Assembly (NCBI GenBank): GCA_041685645.1
Contig: JAWLFI010000176.1
Span: forward strand, 1-5,068
Length of the DNA stretch: 5,068 bases
From: JAWLFI01 sp041685645
Lineage (GTDB): Bacteria; Bacteroidota; Bacteroidia; Chitinophagales; Saprospiraceae
Reading direction: 5' to 3'
Notes under the pieces: model-generated
Databases searched by the model: none
What the model saw: the letters and a program-made list of their open reading frames with translations, nothing else
What the model was told of the DNA's origin: nothing
Shown here: piece after piece, positions 1-5,068 of the stretch
Numbering within the stretch: the first letter of the stretch is position 1
How the letters are laid out: the number at the start of each line of letters is the position of its first letter
Made by a program: the position numbers and the translations under genes

Positions 1-272
1 CGCGACATCTCCAGTTTGTATTTGACTCCGTACAGTCATTGCGAGAGCAAATAGCGGGGAAGGGAGTGTTGTTTTAAGTTTTGAGACCGATTTTGAAGCG
101 GTATGGGGTTATCTCTGCGAGGAATATGACATTCGCACTGTTTTTTCGTATTGTAAAACGGGGTAAAAGAGCCAGAGATAAGTTGTGGGAGCTTCGCAAG
201 AGTGAAAAGGTGAAGCGCGAGGGGAATAGAATTTTAAAAACATTAACGAACCCGGGAAAACGCATTGTGTAA
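1..272 (+). pseudogene. Broken photolyase/cryptochrome gene remnant (5' end outside window)
   Basis: This looks like a decayed flavin photolyase or DASH-type cryptochrome. Frame 3 enters from the window edge and reads RHLQFVFDSVQSLREQIAGK then GVLF before TAA at 75-77. That resembles the 'R..FL.ESL..LR..L...G..L' helix of the N-terminal antenna-binding domain. The similarity continues in frame 2 from about position 68 as VLSFETDFEAVWGYLCEEYD then IRTVFSYCKTG, stopping at 164-166. This resembles the following 'G.p.EvL..L.eeY.I..V' segment, so a one-base loss near 66-76 is implied. Frame 3 then resumes with a basic tail (about 150-272, RARDKLWELRKSEKVKREGN and onward) that resembles the C-terminus of some photolyases. 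Roughly 350 residues of FAD-binding domain expected between these pieces are absent. The stop overlaps the DUF429 start, as expected for the true gene end. The frames and stops are seen directly. The family call rests on remembered motif similarity, so confidence is moderate. An assembly error could give the same picture. Confidence 0.5.
81..272 (+). CDS. Short 63-codon open frame, probably the tail of the broken photolyase
   Basis: This frame opens with TTG only 3 nt after the TAA at 75-77. The first ATG in it is at 126. It ends with TAA at 270-272, overlapping the DUF429 ATG. The first part (about residues 1-25) is probably out-of-frame translation of the antenna-domain remnant, because frame 2 gives the more protein-like reading there. 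The last 40 residues (RIVKRGKRARDKLWELRKSE and onward to NPGKRIV) are strongly basic and helical in character and look like a photolyase C-terminal tail. No signal peptide, membrane segment or catalytic motif is visible. It may be translated by reinitiation, which would keep coupling to the downstream gene, but an independent function is not supported. A gene caller could list it as a hypothetical protein. Confidence 0.3.
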   Translation: MRPILKRYGVISARNMTFALFFRIVKRGKRARDKLWELRKSEKVKREGNRILKTLTNPGKRIV

Positions 273-844
273 TGGAGGATTGGATAGGAATAGATTTTGG
301 TAGTCAAATGGCAGGCACTACAGTAATTGCAAGGAGTCGGGAAAAGAAGCTGAATTTATTTCAATCAGAAAAAGGAGCATCTGCGGATGATTTTATTCTT
401 TCTGCACTGGCTGATTGGGGCGAAGTAAAACGAGTTTATATTGATGCTCCGCTCTCTTTGCCATTGGCTTACTCTGGTCAAGGGGAGGATTTTATGTATC
501 GAGCGGCCGATAGGGAAGTTTCTGCTATGTCTCCGATGTTTTTGGGTGGATTGACAGCACGGGCGATGCGCGTCGCTCATCAGTTGAGAGGGTTGGGTCT
601 AGAGTGTTTCGAAACCTACCCCGCCCGGGTGGAGCGAGAGATTTTGGGAAGTACTACGCCAAAAAAGAAAGTTTTCCAGCCCCAGCCGATGCAGGAGGTA
701 ATTGAGAAACTCGGAATAGAATTTCCAATGATTGATAATCGGCATCAGTACGATGCTATATGGGCATGGATGGCGGGGTATCGACATCTTAATGGGATAG
801 CTAAAATAATAGGAAATCCCGACGAAGGGATAATAATAATTTGA
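272..844 (+). CDS. DUF429 family protein, predicted RNase H-fold nuclease
   Basis: The protein has 190 residues and covers a complete DUF429 domain, annotated in databases as a predicted nuclease of the RNase H fold. Visible motifs, in order: IGIDFGS (5-11), the usual first strand with an acidic residue (D8); YIDAPLSLP (56-64, D58); the R77..D80/R81/E82 cluster; FETYPAR (113-119, E114); and HQYDAIWAWMAG (158-169, D161). A GNPDEGIIII tail (181-190) closes the fold. D8, D58, E114 and D161 are candidate metal-binding acids by analogy with RNase H-like enzymes; this is inference. No signal peptide or membrane segment is seen, so it should be cytoplasmic. The ATG overlaps the TAA of the upstream photolyase remnant (TAATG), and no Shine-Dalgarno precedes it, so translation probably depends on coupling. 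It sits 3 nt before the DUF2256 gene in an apparent photolyase operon, suggesting a role in DNA metabolism. Substrate and activity are unknown. Confidence 0.85.
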   Translation: MEDWIGIDFGSQMAGTTVIARSREKKLNLFQSEKGASADDFILSALADWGEVKRVYIDAPLSLPLAYSGQGEDFMYRAADREVSAMSPMFLGGLTARAMRVAHQLRGLGLECFETYPARVEREILGSTTPKKKVFQPQPMQEVIEKLGIEFPMIDNRHQYDAIWAWMAGYRHLNGIAKIIGNPDEGIIII

Positions 845-847
845 GGT

Positions 848-991
848 ATGGCACATAAGAAGTTACACTTAAAGGAAAAGCGCTGTCTTAGTTGCGGACG
901 CAACTTCTCCTGGCGCAAAAAGTGGGAAAAGAATTGGAAGGAAGTGAAGTACTGCTCCAAAAGGTGTCGTAGTAAAAAGAACAAATCGTGA
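848..991 (+). CDS. DUF2256 family small zinc-ribbon-like protein
   Basis: This is a 47-residue, highly basic protein that begins MAHKKLHLKEKRCLSCGRNF and ends KYCSKRCRSKKNKS. Four cysteines form a CxxC (C13, C16) and a CxxxC (C36, C40) pair, separated by a Trp- and Lys-rich stretch (SWRKKWEKNW, 21-30). This is the DUF2256 pattern, and family members are usually found beside photolyase/cryptochrome-related genes. The cysteines probably bind zinc, and the basic surface could bind nucleic acid; both are inferences, and no function is established for the family. It starts 3 nt after the DUF429 stop. Its own TGA overlaps the GTG start of the photolyase gene (GTGA at 988-991), so the two proteins are likely translated in a coupled way. 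GAGG at 843-846 is too close to the ATG to be a normal ribosome binding site. Confidence 0.88.
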   Translation: MAHKKLHLKEKRCLSCGRNFSWRKKWEKNWKEVKYCSKRCRSKKNKS

Positions 992-2520
992 AGACAGTAA
1001 AATTAATTCTAGGGGACCAGTTAAATCTATCTCACTCTTGGTTTGAGGAGGTAGATGATGATGTGACTTTCGCCATATTTGAAATGCGACAAGAAACGGA
1101 TTACGTAAGGCATCACATCCAAAAAATCACTGCCTTTTTTCTGGCCATGCGGCATTTTCGAGATCAATTGGAGGAGCAGGGCCATCAAATCGCGTATTAT
1201 ACTCTGGATGATAATCGCAATCGACAGGACCTGTCTGCAAATATGCAGCAGGTGATTGAATCTGTTGGTGCAAAGCAATGGAGCTATCAATGGCCGGATG
1301 AATATCGTTTGGATCAGCAATTGGTGGAGATGAGAGAAGAGTGGGACATTCCCTGTGAAGTGGCGGACACAGAACACTTTTATACCAGCCGCGATGAATT
1401 TGGTGATATTTTTGAAGGAAAATCTTCATTCCTGATGGAAAAATTTTATCGAAGGATGCGTAAGAAGCACGATGTTTTAATGGAGAGCGAAAACCCGGTG
1501 GGTGGGGAATGGAATTACGATGCGGAGAACAGAAAGAAGTTTCCAAAAAAGGAAACGCCTCCGGATCCATATATTGTGAAAAGAGATGTTTCTGATATAG
1601 TATCGATGATTGAAGCAGCAGGAGTGGAGACCATCGGTGAGATCAACACTCAATCTTTTCTGTGGCCGGTTACAAGAGCGGAGGGAGAGAAGAGCTTATC
1701 TTATTTTACCGAAAAGTTGTTATCTCAATTTGGAAGCTATCAGGATGCAATGACGAGTCGGTCGGATTTTTTGTTTCACTCCCGACTTTCTTTCTTACTG
1801 AATAGTAAAATCTTGAGTCCTCTAGAGGTGGTGGCACAAGCGGAGAAGGCCTACGAAAAGGATAAGGAAAAGGTGGGTATTTCTAATGTGGAGGGATTTA
1901 TTCGCCAAATTCTCGGATGGCGGGAATATATGCGAGGATTGTACTGGCACCAAATGCCCGATTACGCTCAGCTTAATTATTTTGAGCACGAGAACGAATT
2001 GCCGAGTTTTTATTGGACGGGAGATACCAGGATGAACTGCATGAAACACGCGATTCGGAATTCGCTAGATAATGCCTATGCTCATCATATTCAGCGCTTA
2101 ATGATTACGGGCAATTTTGCCCTCCTGGCCGGAGTGCATCCCGACCAGGTGGAAGCCTGGTATTTAGGCGTGTATATCGACGCCATAGAATGGGTGGAAA
2201 TGCCGAACACGAGAGGGATGAGTCAGTTTGCCGACGGAGGCAAAGTGGCGACAAAGCCCTATATTGCTTCTGCAAATTACATTCATAAAATGAGTGACTA
2301 TTGCAAGGATTGTTATTATGACAAGAAGAAAAAAGTAGGTGAAAGAGCCTGTCCCTTTAACTCTTTGTACTGGCGATTTATAAGTCAGCATGAAAACAAA
2401 TTATCCGCGAACTTTAGAATGAGCATGATGTATAGAGTATGGGATAAATACGGTGCAGAAGAAAAAAGTCAAATCCTAGGTCAGGCCGAGGAATATTTAA
2501 GGCAAATTGATGAGCTGTAA
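988..2520 (+). CDS. Fe-S bacterial cryptochrome/(6-4) photolyase, PhrB/CryPro (DPRP) family
   Basis: This is a full-length 510-residue protein of the deoxyribodipyrimidine photolyase-related family. Characterised members such as Agrobacterium PhrB (about 507 residues) repair (6-4) photoproducts with FAD, a lumazine antenna and a [4Fe-4S] cluster. An N-terminal Rossmann-like antenna domain (about 1-130) begins VKLILGDQLN and includes QWPDEYRLD (101-109). A helical catalytic domain (about 220-510) carries TRAEGEKSLSYF (229-240), FGSYQDAM (248-255), GFIRQILGWREYMRG (303-317), HHIQRLMITGNF (366-377), WYLGVYIDAIEW (391-402) and TRGMSQFADGG (408-418). C351, C439, C442 and C455 match the four cluster cysteines of PhrB (C350, C438, C441, C454) with a constant one-residue offset. 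H366 and H367 match the active-site histidine pair. Nothing essential looks missing, so an active enzyme is expected, although a sensory cryptochrome role cannot be excluded. The GTG start overlaps the DUF2256 stop, and the usual N-terminal motif follows directly, supporting this start. Confidence 0.93.
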   Translation: MKTVKLILGDQLNLSHSWFEEVDDDVTFAIFEMRQETDYVRHHIQKITAFFLAMRHFRDQLEEQGHQIAYYTLDDNRNRQDLSANMQQVIESVGAKQWSYQWPDEYRLDQQLVEMREEWDIPCEVADTEHFYTSRDEFGDIFEGKSSFLMEKFYRRMRKKHDVLMESENPVGGEWNYDAENRKKFPKKETPPDPYIVKRDVSDIVSMIEAAGVETIGEINTQSFLWPVTRAEGEKSLSYFTEKLLSQFGSYQDAMTSRSDFLFHSRLSFLLNSKILSPLEVVAQAEKAYEKDKEKVGISNVEGFIRQILGWREYMRGLYWHQMPDYAQLNYFEHENELPSFYWTGDTRMNCMKHAIRNSLDNAYAHHIQRLMITGNFALLAGVHPDQVEAWYLGVYIDAIEWVEMPNTRGMSQFADGGKVATKPYIASANYIHKMSDYCKDCYYDKKKKVGERACPFNSLYWRFISQHENKLSANFRMSMMYRVWDKYGAEEKSQILGQAEEYLRQIDEL

Positions 2521-2530
2521 ACAATCTTTT

Positions 2531-2562
2531 TTGCCCTTACCGTGTTAACATATGTATATACA
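2531..2562 (+). promoter_or_regulatory. Possible promoter/operator region upstream of the TonB-dependent receptor
   Basis: The 59-nt gap between the photolyase and the receptor holds TTGCCC (2531-2536) and TATATA (2555-2560) with an 18-nt spacer, which could serve as promoter elements. Three perfect short palindromes overlap in series: TGTTAACA (2543-2550), ACATATGT (2548-2555) and TGTATATACA (2553-2562). They could be an operator, but AT-rich DNA makes short palindromes by chance. The Bacteroidota-type TAnnTTTG element is not seen. Evidence is positional and weak. Confidence 0.25.
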
Positions 2563-2579
2563 ATGAAATAGTTGCGAGA

Positions 2580-5030
2580 ATGAAATTAGTCTTTATCACT
2601 TTTTTAATTATTTATCTGTTTCCAGGATATTTGTTTGCCAATGAGTTCGGGCTAAATATAGATCCTCCAACGGAAATTGTTGGAACTGTTACCGAGCAGC
2701 AACAAACAGGAGGAGTAGAGTTTGCCACAGTTGTGTTGCTTAATGCTGAAGATTCTTCAATGGTTTCAGGTACGACGACAGAAACAGATGGAAGTTTTGT
2801 ACTTGAAAATATCGAAGAAGGGAAATATCTCTTAAAGGTGAGTTTTATCGGATATCAGGATTTGTATACCGATGTCATTGAATTAAAGGAATCTACCGAA
2901 AAGTTAGATTTGGGAACACTGCGCTTAAGATCGGGTCAGACACTGGATGAAGTGGTCGTTAGGGGGCAGAGATCTTTAATCGAGACTCGAATTGACAAGC
3001 GCGTTTTTAACGCTGATGCCGATTTGTCGAGTAGAGGTGGAACCGGACTCAACTTATTGGGTAATGTGCCGGGAGTGGAAATTGATATTGATGACAATAT
3101 TTCCCTTCGGGGGAGTAATAATGTGCAAATTCTCATCAATGGCCGCCCCAGTACGTTTTCTCCTGCTACATTTTTAGAGCAAGTGCCGGCCACAAGCATT
3201 GAGAAAATTGAATTGATAACCAATCCGGGAGCAAAATATGATGCAGAGGGAACAGCTGGCATTATAAATATCATACTCAAGGAGGAAAAAAAACGCGGTA
3301 TTAACGGGTCAGTGAACGGCTCCTACCAGCAGGGGATGTCTCCGCGCTTTAACTCATCCGCGGCTCTCAATGCGCGAACCGGGAAATGGAATTCATCGCT
3401 GAGTTATAGTTATACAAATAATGAGTACTCATATATGGGTACGAATGAACGAAAGTATCGATACCCGGATACTTCTTATCTCATCGATGAGTATGATGAG
3501 GGGTTTCGAGGCCGAGCGGGGCATAATATCAGAGGAGGAGTAGATTATTTTATGAATAAAAATAATACTATTTACGTTTCAGGCAATTACCAAACGGGTG
3601 GACGATCGGCTGATCGGCTGGTCGTATATGACAATTACGATGATGTTGGAAAATTGAGAAATTATCGGGAACGCAGAACTGATGGGTTGGAGGATCGGTC
3701 GGAATATTTTGTGAATGGAGGTTGGCAAAAGAAGTTTAATAAGGAAGGTCACAAGCTCGATTTGGATATGACCTATAGCCGGGAGGGGCGCGTCGAGGAC
3801 GATGCTTATGAGGAGTTGTTATATGATGAGGAGGGGAACCTTATGGACGCTCCACTTTTACAAAACATTACGGAAACCCGGTCTGAAGGACTGTTTGTGG
3901 GGATGTTAGACTATGCTGAGCCGCTTTCCTTCGGAGGGAAGCTGGAAGCAGGCCTCAGGACGGATTTACTTTCCCTGAATAATACTTTTTTCTCTGAAAC
4001 TTACGAGTATGAGAGCGATAATTTCAAGGAGGACGAGGCTTTAAACAACAATTTCTTTTTCGATCAAAAAGTTTTTGCCGGTTATGCGAGTTATTCCAGG
4101 GAGTGGGGTGGCTACGGTTTGAAACTGGGGCTTCGTGGAGAGCAGACCTTTACCGAAGGACGATTGGAGAGAGAGGATCCTATAAATAGAGACTATTTCA
4201 GACTTTTTCCGACGATACATAATTCTTTTGAACTGGCTGAGGAAACGCAGTTTATGCTGAGTTATAGCAGGCGTATCAATAGACCGAACGCCTGGAGGCT
4301 CAATCCTTTTACCAGCTTTAATAACCCTTTGAGTCTGTGGAGAGGAAACCCCTTCCTGTTGCCAGAGGATATTCACTCATTAGAGCTGGGCTTGCTGCAA
4401 TACGTGGGTGACCTGACAGTCAATGCCACTCTGTTTTACAGGCGGACTGATGAGGTGATGCAGCGTTTTCTCATCGTAGAGGAGGGGAGTCCTGTGGCGA
4501 TTCGCACCTATGAGAACCTGGGGCGCCGGGATGATTATGGTTTTGAAGGGATTTTTAATTACACGCCCTACCGATGGTGGACTTTAAATGTAACGACGAA
4601 TGTAAGTTCCAGGAATCTAAAAAATGTAAATCGCGAGGGTGTTGATAATCTCAGTACATTTCGCGTAAGTTTGAATTATAATTCACAGTGGCAATTAAAT
4701 GGGGGCTGGAGCTTTCAGGTGAATGGGCGATACAGAGCTCCTTTTGATGTGCCTCAAGGGCGCATTGAAGCTTATACTTATGTCAATCTGGCCGTCCGCA
4801 AGGACTTCTTCAATGAGAAATTGAATATTGGCGTCTCCGTTCGAGATGTGTTCAATACCAGGGAGTGGGTCATCAGCACCACTGAACAATCCGGCCTTAC
4901 TCAATTGCGGGAACGACAATGGGATTCGCGCATTGTGGGAATTGATGTGAATTATCGTTTTGGTCGGCAAGAGAAGAAATCGGATGATGGAGACAGGGGA
5001 GGTGGATTTGATGGGTCGGATATGAATTAG
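2580..5030 (+). CDS. TonB-dependent outer-membrane receptor with N-terminal carboxypeptidase-regulatory-like domain
   Basis: An 816-residue outer-membrane protein. A signal peptide (1-20, hydrophobic core LVFITFLIIYLFPGYLFA) precedes a probable cleavage before N21. A carboxypeptidase-regulatory-like beta-sandwich spans about 33-115 (IVGTVTEQQQ, TETDGSFVLENIEEGKYLL, SFIGYQD). A TLDEVVVRG linker (121-129) leads into a TonB plug (about 130-240) with VPGVEIDIDDNISLRGSNNV (163-182), INGRP (186-190), IEKIELITNPGAKYDAEGTA (207-226) and GIINIILK (227-234). The rest is a beta-barrel of the Bacteroidota OMP_b-brl_2 type, whose last strand (784-794, RIVGIDVNYRF) ends in an aromatic residue. Family members take up ligands such as siderophores, oligomers or vitamins using TonB energy. 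No SusD-like partner or substrate enzyme is present here, so the ligand is unknown. A 21-residue acidic, Gly-rich tail follows the last strand. The ATG is the only start that keeps the signal peptide. No Shine-Dalgarno is evident. It is probably transcribed separately from the photolyase genes. Confidence 0.92.
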   Translation: MKLVFITFLIIYLFPGYLFANEFGLNIDPPTEIVGTVTEQQQTGGVEFATVVLLNAEDSSMVSGTTTETDGSFVLENIEEGKYLLKVSFIGYQDLYTDVIELKESTEKLDLGTLRLRSGQTLDEVVVRGQRSLIETRIDKRVFNADADLSSRGGTGLNLLGNVPGVEIDIDDNISLRGSNNVQILINGRPSTFSPATFLEQVPATSIEKIELITNPGAKYDAEGTAGIINIILKEEKKRGINGSVNGSYQQGMSPRFNSSAALNARTGKWNSSLSYSYTNNEYSYMGTNERKYRYPDTSYLIDEYDEGFRGRAGHNIRGGVDYFMNKNNTIYVSGNYQTGGRSADRLVVYDNYDDVGKLRNYRERRTDGLEDRSEYFVNGGWQKKFNKEGHKLDLDMTYSREGRVEDDAYEELLYDEEGNLMDAPLLQNITETRSEGLFVGMLDYAEPLSFGGKLEAGLRTDLLSLNNTFFSETYEYESDNFKEDEALNNNFFFDQKVFAGYASYSREWGGYGLKLGLRGEQTFTEGRLEREDPINRDYFRLFPTIHNSFELAEETQFMLSYSRRINRPNAWRLNPFTSFNNPLSLWRGNPFLLPEDIHSLELGLLQYVGDLTVNATLFYRRTDEVMQRFLIVEEGSPVAIRTYENLGRRDDYGFEGIFNYTPYRWWTLNVTTNVSSRNLKNVNREGVDNLSTFRVSLNYNSQWQLNGGWSFQVNGRYRAPFDVPQGRIEAYTYVNLAVRKDFFNEKLNIGVSVRDVFNTREWVISTTEQSGLTQLRERQWDSRIVGIDVNYRFGRQEKKSDDGDRGGGFDGSDMN

Positions 5031-5068
5031 AAATTGTGAGTAGTGCATGGCTACACATTTTTGATTTT

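Noticed and set aside
822..836. Small hairpin (ATCCC/GGGAT) near the end of the DUF429 gene
   Set aside because: It lies within coding sequence that encodes the conserved-looking GNPDEG tail and has no proper U-tract.
1127..1570. Long minus-strand open frame opposite the photolyase gene
   Set aside because: It is a shadow of the strongly supported + strand gene, with no recognisable motifs or start context; other minus-strand frames are rejected for the same reason.
2501..2535. Imperfect hairpin spanning the photolyase stop (GGCAAA at 2501-2506 with TTTGCC at 2530-2535)
   Set aside because: The stem is only 6 bp with a long, poorly paired loop and no U-tract after it, so it does not support a terminator call.
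2563..2571. Two-codon upstream ORF (ATG AAA TAG) just before the receptor start
   Set aside because: Too short and too common by chance in AT-rich leaders to call a regulatory uORF without expression data.
3604..3619. Two tandem copies of GATCGGCT inside the receptor gene
   Set aside because: Only two 8-bp units in a coding region, in frame with a continuous protein; likely chance.
5040..5068. Possible terminator after the receptor (GTAG/CTAC stem, then T-rich sequence)
   Set aside because: The stem is only 4 bp with a 7-nt loop, and the T-run is interrupted; the window ends too soon to judge.

Overview
The window reads as a chromosomal segment from a member of the Bacteroidota. The main reason is the large last gene, which has a signal peptide, a carboxypeptidase-regulatory-like domain, a TonB plug and an outer-membrane beta-barrel in the order typical of that phylum. 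The intergenic and start regions also lack clear Shine-Dalgarno sequences, and base composition is moderate and slightly AT-leaning. The genus cannot be told from the sequence. A light-exposed (for example aquatic) lifestyle is an inference from the photolyase genes.

All supported genes lie on the + strand. Positions 1-272 hold what looks like a broken photolyase/cryptochrome gene. An N-terminal antenna-domain-like stretch changes frame near position 70 and then runs into what looks like a C-terminal tail, with the catalytic middle missing. The tail's stop codon overlaps the start of the next gene (TAATG at 270-274). Next come a DUF429 predicted RNase H-fold protein (272-844), a 47-residue four-cysteine DUF2256 protein (848-991), and an Fe-S bacterial cryptochrome/(6-4) photolyase of the PhrB/CryPro family (988-2520). 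Junctions are 3 nt or less, or overlapping, so these four units look like one transcription unit dedicated to light-dependent DNA repair or blue-light sensing.

A 59-nt gap (2521-2579) contains a run of overlapping short palindromes and a possible promoter. It separates the repair operon from a TonB-dependent outer-membrane receptor of 816 residues (2580-5030), which is probably functionally unrelated. The last 38 bases carry no gene and no convincing terminator.

The most interesting part is the cassette itself. A nuclease-fold protein and a tiny zinc-ribbon-like protein of unknown function are tightly coupled to an Fe-S photolyase, next to the relic of a second photolyase.
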